Of a stretch of 64,000 nucleotides of DNA, positions 40,393 through 52,915 are shown one piece after another. The position numbers and the translations under genes are program-made. How positions within the stretch are numbered: the first letter of the stretch is position 1; the number at the start of each line of letters is the position of its first letter. This DNA comes from Mya arenaria (Eukaryota > Mollusca > Bivalvia > Myida > Myidae): NCBI RefSeq assembly GCF_026914265.1, contig NC_069123.1:34362678-34426677 (forward strand), given 5' to 3'. Under the pieces are notes generated by a model. The model was not told the DNA's origin and made no database searches. It saw only the letters and a list, made by a program, of their open reading frames with translations.

Positions 40393-41735
40393 GCTATCAA
40401 CACAGTTGTGAATATGTTCATGACCACGAACATTCAAGAAAAGTTCATGAATTTTCATTTCATAAAATTAAAATTATTTCAAATCGATCAAACGTTCATG
40501 ATTGCAATAAATGAACTTTTCATGAATAAGATATTGGTTACACTCCATGACTTTTTTGTGACACTTCATGAATTTTTGGAATAGTTAATAAATATTTAAA
40601 GAATACAGATCATACTTGAACTAATCATGAACGTCTTCATGAAAAGTTCATCTGAACCCTAGGGGTTACACCCAGAAGGGTGCATGAACTATTCATGAAT
40701 AATTATGCACCTTAATTTTTGTTCTAGATTTTTATAAACCAGATGCTTTACAAACTAATGACCCTTGCGAAACTCAGACATACAAATCAGAACAATTCTG
40801 GAACTAAACTAGATAATTATATAACGGTTCTGTAACTTTCAACTAATATGTACTATTACATTGCTGGCTTTTTAAATCAGTGTTCTGTAACCTGTTATAA
40901 TTTGAAGTTGTGAAAATGGCATTGCTGTTTGTGTCTCATGACGCAGACATTTTTGTTTTTGTTATTGTTGTAATGTAAGATGCACACATCATGCGAACGG
41001 TATGTGTTGTCGTTATTGTTGGAGTTTCAATTTTATCTTATGAATTGTTTTGCATGTGTATTTTTCTTTGGATGTATTGTTAGGTTGTAAAATATGTTCG
41101 TGGTTCTTATATATGAAAATCCAAATAGCTAGGTTGTACGAGCGATAAATGTCCCTCACATTGTGCATGCTGTTGCAATTTGATTGATTTGCAGTCTAAC
41201 TCATCACTAACATGGATTGGAAGGTGAGACTAGACGTGAGTGCGAAAGCATTTGGTTTCTTTGGGAGGACGTTGCATCGGCGAAAATGAAGGTCATCATC
41301 GCTCTAGTCAGTGCGTGGGACATGTTTACAACTCTTACACTACACGTAACTGGACAACATACTTTGTCACTGAGACACCAATCCTCTCTAGATCTATGTC
41401 AAGGGATCATCTTAACATGGATTGGTAATCAATTAAGGTGTATATAAAGAATGTCTGGTTCATTAATTATGGTCACGGAAAATGTGTGGTTCATGAACTG
41501 TGTTTGGTTTATGAACTTCATGAACCATGTGTTCATGAACTCTGACTGGGTCATGAAATTCATTACATTTTGTGTTCATGAACTCTTACTTGTTCATAAA
41601 CTGTTATGTATGAACTCTTTCGTGAATGAAAAAAAGACTCATTTTAAGTTCAAACACAAATCATGAATTGTTCATAAACTGTTCACGAATTTATTCATAT
41701 CCATTTTATGAATAATTCATGATATTCGATACATG
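40393..41735. mobile_element. TTCATGAA-rich element
   Basis: The palindrome TTCATGAA occurs at least nine times in this stretch, in two clusters: near the left end (40.44-40.70 kb) and the right end (41.49-41.70 kb). Many one-base variants (GTTCATGA, TTCATAAA) accompany them. The ends are loosely inverted (GAATATGTTCATGA against GAATATCATGAATTATT on the other strand). The middle has no transposase; an open frame at 41240-41428 (+) is unrecognised. The other Z copy has the same element from about 63.44 kb, so it predates the duplication. Confidence 0.55.
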
Positions 41736-42269
41736 GAAACAGTCATTGTTCCTCGATGGCATTTCAGTCAGGGGTGGAGCAAGATGTGTTTTTGAAATAA
41801 CTATGAACATATAATTATTAGAATAATAAAATTCTTCTCAAGTTACAAACTGTTTCCGTTTGAACACACCCATCAAGTCTGTTTTTATAAAACACATGTT
41901 CAATTTAACAATGCTTTATAAACTGAAGAAAAATATATTGATTATCCTTAAACATCTCTAAACACGTTATTATATCAATTTGTTTCACTGGTGACATCAT
42001 GGACATGCCATAACATCAGTATGTATTCAAAACAAGTGTGACGCTACGGTTTAAAAGAAAGCAATTACTATCAATACTTTACTATGAAAAGTTTTGATCC
42101 TTACTGAATATCATCGCATTATTTTCTTTTCAAACGGAATTTAAAAAAGGCGATGCAGGTGTTGGATTCGATTGTGCTTCAACATGAATTACATTATAGG
42201 ATTGATTTTGTTCTACCTGTTATTCCATAGTCAATTAAAAATAAATTATCAATATTTGTGTATGCCATA

Positions 42270-42400
42270 AAGAACCTGGTTTAGACATTCAAATACTACA
42301 GTTCAAGACAAAGAATGCATTGACACAATCCATCAGAGCTTTGCATAGGAGCAGCTTATCCAGATTGATCAATGTTCTGACGGAAGATATTATCGCAAGA
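42270..42400 (-). repeat. Solo arm of X inverted repeat family
   Basis: Contains CCTGGTTTAGACATTC, GAATGCATTGACACAATCC and GATCAATGTTCTGACGG, a diverged minus-oriented copy of the arms in X. A second solo copy lies at 43.15-43.28 kb. Both are outside the X blocks, so the arm is an interspersed family. Confidence 0.55.
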
Positions 42401-42589
42401 CATATTGACAAATTGACAACAAAACAATTATAAAAATGCATATGGCAATACAAAGTGGTTCAAATAACAGAATGAAGAATCTCTTATATATCATTTTAAT
42501 TTATCGATTTCTTTCATCGATATTGGAAAACAAATTTTCTAAAGCAAACACTAAAATGAGTACTTCAGTCTGATGTATTGCTATATTGA

Positions 42590-42790
42590 TGTTATCAACC
42601 CTACGTAGAACTCTCTGTTAGATTCCTCCTCACATTAACTAACTTCATGAGTGAAATCAGGTATTGCTATGATGACGAGGTCACAGATAGATACAACAAC
42701 TTTGAAATTGCAAGACATATTGCACATTTTTGCCGGCACATCTGGAGACACGAACACACATAAGTCTTCTTTATGGTGTTCTCCTGATCG
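42590..42790 (-). pseudogene. HS3ST-like exon 2 fragment, broken
   Basis: The minus-strand translation keeps CVFVSPDVPAKMCNMS and IIAIPDFTHEVS, aligned to YFVSPDVPERIYNMS and IRALSDFTQAVS of the gene at 30 kb. The 3'-phosphate-binding Arg-Asp-Pro is lost (CDLVIIA), and the EKTP stretch is altered. Only about 65 codons remain. Confidence 0.8.
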
Positions 42791-43149
42791 TGTGCTGCCC
42801 GCATCATTAAACTGAATGACATGATTTTGATAACCAGCCCACTCTCTTTGTATGTATTGACAAAACACACTATATGCAATCTCACAGCCGTCACGTATGC
42901 TATAATATATAGTATATAGTTCAAACGGGTAACGCCGCTGAACAACACTGAGGTAACGTCAGACAAGCGTGTCGTGTACTTGTCTAATCTAAGAACCATT
43001 TACAAACTACGTCTCAGCGGGTTACAACTGGGTTAGATGTTGCTGTTAATAATAGTATGGGCTTGAGACTGGAATACGCATCAACTGATTGTAGTGTATT
43101 AAATAAATTAAATTTTATTGTTTCGTAGTTTAATCAACAAAGCGAGCTG

Positions 43150-43280
43150 ATCTGTAGCCGGTTTAGATATTCGAAATACATCGCCCAAGATAAAGTATGC
43201 ATTGACTCAGACCATGAGCGATTTTCATATGAATAAATTTACCCGGAATGGTCAATGCTTCGACGGAAATTGAGTTTTGA
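43150..43280 (-). repeat. Solo arm of X inverted repeat family
   Basis: Contains CCGGTTTAGATATTCG, TATGCATTGACTCAGACC and ACCCGGAATGGTCAATGCTT; a diverged copy of the X arm on the minus strand. Confidence 0.55.
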
Positions 43281-44508
43281 AAAGATGAATTGACGCCTAA
43301 TTAAAGCCAAGAAATGAATAAACACAATTGTGTCCCTCTTTTGAGAGAAAAGTAATTTTTATCACCTGTTCATCTAAATATAATGCACGGTGAAGTTGTT
43401 TTTATTTGGAAATACTTGTTTGACGATAACATGCGTACAGGGATATTATAGTCCGTACGTTTGTTTAGTCAAGAAATAGTATATTATTCTAAGTTTTACA
43501 TTGAGCATATTTGATACCGTAGTTGTAATCTTGACATTTATTTCACTTTGTTGCACAGCGACGATGATATTTGTTTTGCAATTAGATGTGGAATAAATTT
43601 TAAATGAAAGTAGCGTTTATTGAATTGTTAGGTAAGGCCACACCAAATTGATAACTTGTTCATCGGATTTTTTCCAAAATATAATGGGGCGAGCGAGCGA
43701 AATAATAATAAAAATATTTGTTTTGCATTTAGCAAAAAAGAGGAGCGAGCGAAGAGCGAACAAATATATATAGTGATTTAACTCACTTTTGCTCACATTC
43801 TATTCACTTATTAACTAAACAATGATAAATAAATTGTAAACAGTACAAGGATAACATCCAGTGAAAGAATGATAACACTAAAAGATTATTCTATACAAAT
43901 ATTAGTTTTGAGATCAAACAAATGCTATTTGAGATCAAGCAAATGTATTTCTTTAAACTATTTTATAAATGAGAGAACTCAAAACCACAGTTTTCCAGTT
44001 TTTTTAAACATTTTTGAATTTATTTTTTTCAAAATACCCTATGCATAAAAGCATACCCTAAGTTAAAGACTGAAAACAAGCGCCAATGGTCACGGCCACC
44101 TGCCTGCCCAATGGCATTTCCAAATATATTAACTAGGTTTTCCACTTTTCCTTAGTAAAACTTGGTTAAAAATAATTCTCTATTAAAATACATTGTCATA
44201 TCTCATGCCATAGAAATGACTAGACAAGGTGACTTGAAAAATTACATACAAAAAGAATATAAGCATTTGCAGTCAAATATAAACTACAGCTATCACTCTT
44301 GCTTTGACTACACGATTGGCCTTGGTAGCCATTTATGTTCTGCAATAGAATTTACAAAAAACCTACACCGTATTGTTAACCATTTCAGCTGAAGAAAATA
44401 CAAGAATATGCAATATTTTTTCATAGACAAAAACCAATCAGCATAAATATTTAACACATGAATGTTTTCCATATATAGTTTAAATATACACATGAACATC
44501 TAAAAAAT

Positions 44509-44796
44509 CTACAAACATTTATTCGCAACACAAAGTGTGATTAATACCTTTTTCAAATCGCAAAGTCTGACACCATTTTGTTTATCTTTTTTGGCTAATT
44601 TACAAAATATACACAATCTGGCTTGTTTGATGTTTTTGTGTGAATGGTAAAACTCATGGGATTGCATGAAGCACATATGAATGTCAGTCAGGTTGATTTT
44701 TAGCGTCATCCTACTGTCCACGAACATTGACTCATCGGCGACCAAGGCCTCCACCACAAGCACGCCCTTGTTGCCACATCGGGACAGAAATTTCAT
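44509..44796 (-). other. Open frame in the TIR element, Cys-rich end
   Basis: About 95 codons. The first part (KGVLVVEALVADESMFVDSR) has no clear match. The end has CIFC and LCVANKCL, spaced loosely like the Cys-rich C-terminal domain of piggyBac-type proteins. No catalytic Asp motifs are visible, so it is not an active transposase by itself. Confidence 0.3.
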
Positions 44797-45071
44797 GATC
44801 AGCTGCGTCGGAGGAATCTGAAATTTTAATAAGCAATATTATAAATAAATGTTCATTGTAGTATAATATAGTATGCATTACTGAAACAGTTTGATGATAA
44901 CACAAGAAATGTGGTGTTTTTTGGCCAAACGTTCTTTTTCTATTACTGTACATGCATTGCATATGAATTAAATAAACACTATACTCTGATCTTTAGCAAA
45001 ATAAAAACAAACATGCATAAATCATTAAATGTATAATTATTTTTGAAAGAAACAAATAATACAAAAATACA

Positions 45072-45347
45072 TCATATTTGCTTAATTAACAGCAAAACAA
45101 TAAAGTAGTTAAAATACACACCCAAAGTTTTTACCCGGACATGTGTTGTAGGTATAGATGAACGATTGGAAACTGTCTTTTCACTGTAACGGTCATCCGA
45201 ATTCCCGTCAAACATGTCCGAACCAAATTCAAACTTTGGATAATCACTGTCATTCACGATAAAATTCAGCACTTCTTGCCCAGTATATAAACGTTTACTA
45301 TTAGCGTGAGCCAAATTACACAAACACATTGTCCAAAATTTAATCAA
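45072..45347 (-). other. Open frame in the TIR element, acidic N-terminal type
   Basis: About 90 codons with GQEVLNFIVNDSDYPKFEFG and further Asp/Ser residues. Short acidic N-termini with a similar EEVL-type helix occur in piggyBac-type transposases, but the match is weak. It may continue into 44509-44796 after loss of the catalytic core. Confidence 0.3.
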
Positions 45348-45695
45348 ACTTTAAATGGTGGTAGAATTGTCATTTGTTGACGTAATTTTCAAGAATCAGG
45401 AAGTGCAATGTTTTCGTTTTGTCAATAAGTCTCGATCATCTAGACGCCTGTATCCGGCTCTATATCATTCATTGACTCTAATAAGAGCGGCTGCATGATT
45501 GAGTCGGTGCTTTAATAATTGTTACGATCGAAAAACGCGGTTATAATGCTACATTCTACTAAACAAATTAGCGCTCGTAAAAAAAATTAAAATATTTTTT
45601 TTAGATGGCAAGCGATTAAAATATAAAAAAAATTTTTTTTGCTTTTCTGAAGAAATAGGTGCGGGAAATCTGATGAACAATTTGGTGTGGCCTAA

Positions 45696-47575
45696 GAGAC
45701 TTTGTTTTATCGAATTGTCATTTTGTGACTTCATTTAAAAAATAACTTCGCATAGTGAATGCAACGTCATTTTCATACTGGGGAACCAATCTCTTTACCA
45801 GAAGTGAAAATGAAAAATTGATATGTCACCTGTGTGCAATGAACAGTAAATAAAGCATGACATTGCATCGAAAAGCAGTACATTGAAATGTGTTTACCTT
45901 TTAATACATTTATAAATGGTAGTTCAGGTAAAAATCACCTCATTATTAAACACAGAATGAATAAAACGCAATTCAAATTTCAATAAAATATTCCATATTC
46001 GTTCCGACCGGAAAAAAACAACACATTTTATAACAAACTTAATAATGAATGCCACCTCAAAGACACAAGAAGCTGCATCGGACCGTAGTCTTCCATCATA
46101 TTACAAGGATTTCAAGTCAATCGGAGCACTTTCGGCTATTTCACAAAGCTTGCAGCAGATGGTCGATAGGTTAAAATGGGATATTAAATGATGACAGGAA
46201 GGTTATAGAGGCTTATATTAATAATGTTTCACATTTTAACACCTACTTAATGCGTTTAGTAAGTAATTACAAGTTTATGTGCAATAACATATAAACAATA
46301 CTAATTTCTAAATTAAACATATGTATTAATCTCAAACAACTGTTGAAATTGTAAAAAAAGATATTTTTTTACACTTGCAGCATGACAACGGGATAGGTTA
46401 CATACCTTTTTGATTTAACCAAATGATGCTGCAATAGCATGAGTACAGAGAAGAGAACGCAAACCCGTGTCTGTTTTGTCGAACACGGACATATCTCGAC
46501 ATTGAAGTCTGAGTTATGTGCCTTGCTCTATATATGACTTTTGTGTTAAGCAACATGTGTTTCAAATTTCCTTGACTATCTTTAGAACGTTTTAAGAGTT
46601 ATGACCAAGATAAAGGTTAAAGATTTATGACGACGCCGGCGACGACGACGAAACAAAGGCTATGGCAATACCACTTTTTTCATTTGAAAATAAACAAACG
46701 AGTAAAAAGTAAAAAAGTTTTACACTTTACATGACTTTTATTGATTTTAGAAGAGATAGTAATACTAAATAGTATGGTATTATTATTGCACATACTTTAT
46801 TTAACAGCGAAATCACTAAACTGTTTTCAGAGTTTACAACAAATTTCTAAAATAATTCCTTAACATCGCTTAGATAATTTTCAAGACGCTTTCGTATGTC
46901 TGTTAATTTGTGATCTATCGCAATATCCCGTTTATACCTAACAAAAACGCCTTCTCATATTGACACATAGTAGACCACGCAAGTTAAACATAGACAAAAT
47001 ATTAATTTATTTTCATGTCATGTTAGTCTCTAGAATTTCTTTAGGTTTGTCTGATGAATATGTGAACACAAATAGATATCATGTAAAGGAGAAAATTGTA
47101 TTAACTATAATATACCACTTAATATGTATTGTTTTTCAAATATATAACGAGAATGTCCAAGATTGGGAAGATACTTTCTATTAATACAATAATGAAAATG
47201 AATTAAATTAGATAATACAAAGGAAATGCACATGTTTTATATTGATAAAATATTTTTATATTAATTTCAATACGATATATCTGCATATGTTTCTTTATTA
47301 GTTCGCCTGAGAATTTAAAGAAGTGTACCATCAACATTCAGTGATAACTGTCCACTAAACGTCTCATGATTTGTCTGTCTGTGTGTCTGTTTATAAATCT
47401 AAATGACTGTACGTATTCTCTTTTGTTGCAGGTTTCAAGGAAAATATCTCAGACGGATAAAATGATTAAAAAAGTGTCTTTTATTAAAACACTTAATGTA
47501 TTTATAACTCAAAACAAACATAGTTCACAGAAAACGATGGTTTTATGAATAAATGAATAAAACAATTCATTTGGT
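45696..47575. other. Gene-free stretch with a dispersed-repeat-like segment
   Basis: No gene recognised. 46440-46690 carries GACGACGCCGGCGACGACGA followed by GGCAATACCAC. On the minus strand this is a type of sequence I recall as common in interspersed repeats of molluscan genomes; the assignment is from memory. The open frame 46960-47184 (+) has no recognisable domain. Confidence 0.4.
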
Positions 47576-47930
47576 CAGAGCGACATGTGGTAGTGTCACA
47601 AATATTTTTTTTCTAATTGCGTGACGAAGTTCCATTATTTAAAAAAGTATGCGATTTTTAGATAAAATTTAGTGTATATGAAGCTAAAAAAATGCCTTCC
47701 CCTTAACCTGTTTAGGTTAATTAGTTATTGGTATAACTAGATGATATTTTGAGTGCAGACATTTTATTTAATAAATTTGCATAAATCGTGTGTTGGTTTA
47801 AATTCTATAAGCAACTATTCTTTTTCCGATAAAATCATTAAGCTCATAATTGCATAACTCTTCAGTCATGTTTCCAGGACAAGTAATCAGACCATTTAAG
47901 ATAAGTGCAGTGATGAAGTTTCTAACTATA

Positions 47931-50732
47931 CAGTACTGTTCAGACCAAACTTTACACTCTTGTGCACTTGGAGTACACTATTAGTGAACGAGATGTGCAC
48001 TATTGATAAACTAACGTAGTCTATAGTTTATTTGATAAGCCAGTATTGAATTTTCTGGTCCACTCAGATTGGCCTTACTATATTGATTTAAATTCACTGA
48101 TAAGATCATTTCCTCTACCAGTTCATTGTTTAACTTGTGATTAAATAGTTTAGTATACTGTATGTATTCATGACTTTATGATGTAAATCATTTTATGGGC
48201 CAGTAACTAAAGACAAGGGGACCCGTCATTTACTGATCATATTTGTCAATTTTTAATTCAAATGTAGATGAAATAAGAATAAAACATTTCTTAAATAAAT
48301 TCAATAAATTTATTTGTAAGCCAATATTTTAAAAGGAGTGTTATAAATATAATTGTGCTACTATTATAACATCCAAACAATTATGTTTTTTTGGTAATTC
48401 AGACATTTAATTAAAGTCAATTAGTGATTACAAAATTATAATTCGGAATCCTACGTTTATAAGTGAACAGGACTATTATATATTCAAACTGTGAATTAAA
48501 AATCATGGTTTATGATAAAAAGTAATTGTGATTTAAAAGAAGAAAAAATGCATGCGGTTGAAAAAAGACCTCACCTTAATTAGAATAATATTTAAATAGT
48601 TACTCAGTTTTTTTTTCAGAAACAGCTTTTTCATATGCACTTCATCAAAAAGTTGATAAATACTAATCTAAATGATATTGCAATTGTCTGTAACTATCCT
48701 GTATAAATGTTACGTAACTATATTCACGATTTATTTCATTACTTTTCATAAATAAACATCTTAAAAGCCTAGTTTGAGCATTTGATACTGAATGTATCTA
48801 TTTATCATTATCTATAAAAAGAGCACAACAGGGAATTATCCTACCAAATGGCCCACTAACCAGGCATTAAAATTAATTGAATATCAGCAAAATGATAAAA
48901 TGCTTATTCATACTTTTGTAATGAGATTACCCATTGTAACATTGTTAGCCACAATAGGTCAGAGCCAATAAACAATACACATGAAATATCAGGAACCCTG
49001 CTGTGATATCATTCAAAATGGCAAAAGAAGAAATTATCCTATGCATCCAACCATTAACCAGGCATTACAATGAATATGAGTTCCTATTTAACTTGCTATT
49101 TGATATTAAAATACGTGATATGCATTGTAAATATTGAATATCTCTACTCTTAACAATTTGATTAACAAGTGATGAAAAGTGTCCTTAAGAAATAGTATTT
49201 TTATTTTATAATGCAGTTGCAACACACAATATAATTAATATAAACTATTTTCCATCTTTTATAAAAAAAACATATTTGTTTACATCTCTTTTCCAAAACA
49301 AAATTCGTAAAAAATGTATTGAGTTTCCTTCAAAGGCCTAGTTTGAGGAATGATTGTCATGTTAATTCTCTGCTGTGAATCCCTTGTTTATTGCATTAGT
49401 GTCATTGCAGGGGCCAATTTCCTGTGTATTTGTTTATTGGCTCGGGGCCATTTAGAGTTGACACCATTTAGAGTAGAAAATAGCATTGTCTCATTAATAC
49501 ACAACCAATTCTTGTATAAACAATATATGCATAGCCAATGTATTAATTTGACTGATGGGAAGTAGATAGTAAACAAATAAAGTAAAAAGAGTTTCATTTC
49601 ATTTATGTTGTTTAATATAAATCATATTAATGGGATATTATAAATAATATCTAACATTACTCTTATTCTTACTCTAAAGCATCGTAATAATGCTTTTAAT
49701 ATGATTTAACAAGTTATCAAAATGAAACGATAGGTCAAACACTGACAGATCTGAGATTTGATAGTAAGCAGGAGGCAATAAAGATAAAGATCAATACACA
49801 GAATTGAATACTATGGGGGGCACTTAAAGAAGGCTTAAATTAGCCTTCGATGGATAGTATTCCATTTAATAATGAAGCAGCAGAACCAATTATACAAATC
49901 CTCTAAAATATATCTTTATCTATTATGTGTTTCAAATTAGAAATGCAATTAAAAAATCTGGGTTACAATATAGAAAATATACTATAATAATTAATGGTGT
50001 ACTTATTTGATAATGATTGCTGTCAGGCTGTCACCTTAAATCCGAACACATTTGTTAAACAAGAATAAACATAAAATTGAAAGTTTCAGAATAGATGGAA
50101 GAAAATCATTGTTTATATATCCTTTGAATAAATCAACAATGGCACAATAATTTCACAGTTTGAGCTTGGAACAATAAGGCGTAAACTTTGATGATTAACT
50201 ATTTTAAATAACCAACAACTTCTAAATATCACCTTGTGAAACTTATTGTTATACTTTAAATAAAGGCTCATGAATTCCTTTCATCGTTATGTTCAATAAG
50301 TGTTTGAAGATGAAACACTTTAACCCAGAACTAAAATTATATCATTATACCTATATATTTATAAAGAAAACAAAAAACATTTATATATCTTTGTTTGACA
50401 ATTTTTTTTATAAAACAACATAAGCTGTTTAATTTGATAAATCTATATTATTTACATGAAAGGTCCAAATTGATTTTGAACATTCTCTATATATTAATTA
50501 ACATTAAAACATCTGTTAAAACTACACACATAATTCTAAGTTTCACTGTAAAGATAGCTTTTATGATAGACTGAATAACTGAAGAAGCTTTATCTGGTCA
50601 GCCCCTTGTCTGCATTTAGTTATTCCCTGGTCTTACCCTTGTCTTACCCTAGTGCACTACGAAGTGCACTGATGGTGAACTGATAGTGAACAAGAAGTGC
50701 ACTTACTGTAAAGTTTGTTTTTAACAGTACAG
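47931..50732. mobile_element. 2.8-kb TIR element without recognised gene
   Basis: Terminal inverted repeat of about 27 bases: CAGTACTGTT...CAAACTTTACA on the left, CTGTACTGTT...CAAACTTTACA from the right. Inside each end lie several copies of GTGCACTT/AGTGCACT. Y copy 1 at about 16.34 kb (CTAACTATATAACTATCTTG) is the uninterrupted site. The target duplication is not clear. Two internal stretches resemble each other (GCCTAGTTTGAG at about 48768 and 49338; TTAACCAGGCATTA-like at 48857 and 49051). No transposase was found; the open frame 49350-49565 is unrecognised. Confidence 0.75.
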
Positions 50733-51267
50733 AATATATCTTGATGTATTTCAAAGAGCCTCTTTATTGCTTGACTGTAAGATTAGGCACCCAAAGTGTC
50801 ATACATCGGAAATCGTTACCTCCAGCTGGACATCGTTCTCTAAATGGACTAGAGTTATGAAGTTGATTCAATTGAAAGAAATGATAAAAATTGTCAAAAT
50901 CTTACATAAGATTGACATCGTTAAGTACAACGCATTAAATCATACTTACTGCTGTGTCTCATCGCTTACGACACATGCATCTTTCGTAGTTCTTGCGGAT
51001 TTGTCCAAATAGAAATTTACTGGGGTAGTTTAGAAAAAGCGTCGATTTCTTAATCTGTATTCATAAACTGGTACGATTAACCCTGGTGAACCATAATGCG
51101 CTTTTTTAAACGGAGAAATTCAGATGACACAGGAACATGATTGTTGCGTTTATTCTTTTAACCATGTAAACTGATGCTTTATCGGCCACCCACTAGCTCG
51201 TATTGTCAATTCTAAGCTTGTGTTGTTTGTTGAGGTGTTGTGCTGTTGCACGATTTTTGTTTGTGAT

Positions 51268-51697
51268 GTCTTTGGCGTTTACCCTGTTCCATAAAACGGG
51301 GTTCATGTTTTGGCTACTGAGCTTGTTTCTGTAGGTTTTCACATAAATTTTGTTTTGTAAAAGTACTTTATTTGCCCATTTTTAGAACATCTGGTGTCTA
51401 TTTCCCTTTACATGACTGTTTCTGCTGCTCAGCCAAAGACCATACAAACCAATATTGTGTAAAACGTTTCTTGTTTGTGATTTTCGTTTGTGTTCTATGT
51501 CTTTGGCGTTTACCCTGTTCCATAAAACGGGGTTCATGTTTTGGCTACTGAGCTTGTTTCTGTAGGTTTTCACATAAATTTTGTTTTGTAAAAGTACTTT
51601 ATTTGCCCATTTTTAGAACATCTGGTGTCTATTTCCCTTTACATGACTGTTTCTGCTGCTCAGCCAAAGACCATACAAACCAATATTGTGTAAAACC
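51268..51697. repeat. 231-bp tandem duplication
   Basis: GTCTTTGGCGTTTACCCTG starts at 51268 and again at 51499. About 199 bases repeat without a difference that I could see, up to CAATATTGTGTAAAAC. Y copy 1 has only the last part once (about 16.88-16.97 kb). The duplication is recent. Confidence 0.85.
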
Positions 51698-52767
51698 AAC
51701 AGTCTCACAGACATGAAATAGCCTTAGCGTGTTTTGTTGTAGACAATAAGTGACGTTTAAATTGTTGGTTACAGAAATTGAATTGACAGCATCACTTTCT
51801 ATAATACATAAGGGCCTCTTATAACACCACCAAAACACAAGTATAATCAAATTTTAATATTTTAAATGTATGCATTATACAATGAAGACTACAGGGACGA
51901 GATAAGTAGTCAAACGTTTTAAAATAAACCTTGTTTAGGGGCATGAGGCAAGGACCCAAAGGACACAATCATATAAAACACCCTATACACAAATACACCT
52001 ACAAGAGATCAAACACTCATCAGATAAGAATAATGGGATTACCGCATAGCAGCTGCAAATTTTATTTTGGTTACCGCCTGAAACTGTATAATTTATTTTA
52101 ATGATAGAGAACTTGTATTACATATTTACTTCTTAAAACGACCATGGAAATAAGGATTAAACTATTAAGTCCATATAACAAAAATGTCAACTTTTTTTTT
52201 TAAAGAATGAAGATTAATTAATGGTATTATTCCAACCGATATTCTACAGGTGTTTTGACAACACAGAGCGACACATCAATGGAGACGAGGTGTCGAGGTT
52301 GCCGATGTCCAATACTGATGCCTTCGTTTGAACAGCGTTTACCAATTGCCTCGCCAATAGTTTCATCGACAATTGTTTCCTAGAAAATAATTGTGGAAGC
52401 GTATGATATTCCATGAATTAATGAGATCTAAAAAACATTCGTCTTGTAAATTTTTCTTCTTTATTAGGGTCTAGATAATTTAATGCAATCACGGACAAAT
52501 CTTTCTAGATTTGTCTTTTCTATAGTATTTCGTCGAAAAGTGAATATATGTACCGTATTTCTGTTTCACTAACGTGGATATTTGTTTTAAAATAACACAG
52601 CAAACACAATGAAACAAAGAATTCATTAGTTCGTATCGAAGGCAACATGTGCTGTGTCGAACGGAACTGTATTTGTCGGAACCAACGAAAGCTTCAATGA
52701 ATCAAACCACACACAAATTAAATTTCTATAACAGACCATTATTAGCTTAAAGCCAGTGCAGATATCC

Positions 52768-52915
52768 GCGAAATAAAGCCATCAGGAGAATTCCTGTGGT
52801 AATAATTATCAGAGTAAAAAAGTTTGGAACCATAGCTTTATTCAAAGACTCAACACTTCACCCATTTATAATATACCCCTGGTCAGAGCCTCACTCCTTC
52901 TATATGAACAAGTCT
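52768..52915 (+). pseudogene. HS3ST-like exon 1 fragment, broken
   Basis: The plus strand reads VVIIIRVKKFGTIALFKDST, then LHPFIIYPWSEPHSFYMNK. This aligns with [42 protein letters not shown] sequence in exon 1 of the intact gene. The loop Gly and the Arg after GT are lost. The exon end (GLDWYR and donor) is gone. Y copy 1 lacks this piece. Confidence 0.82.

Larger units (their letters stand above)
43636..45692. mobile_element. Harbinger-like TIR element with TAA target duplication
   Basis: Ends GGCCACACCAAATTG at 43636 and its reverse complement at 45692, flanked by TAA on both sides (43633-43635, 45693-45695). A GGC start and a 3-base TWA duplication suit PIF/Harbinger. Subterminal DNA has repeated GAGCGAGCGA motifs. 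Two minus-strand open frames lie inside (44509-44796 and 45072-45347). The first holds a Cys-rich stretch (ARLCIFCKLAKKDKQNGVRL, then LCVANKCL). The second holds an acidic stretch (YTGQEVLNFIVNDSD). These look more like piggyBac-type end regions, so the coding origin is unsettled. Confidence 0.65.

Noticed and set aside
41217..41447. Cys-containing frames resembling part of a thrombospondin type 1 repeat
   Set aside because: Match too short and lacking the Trp and basic ladder; inside the TTCATGAA-rich element.
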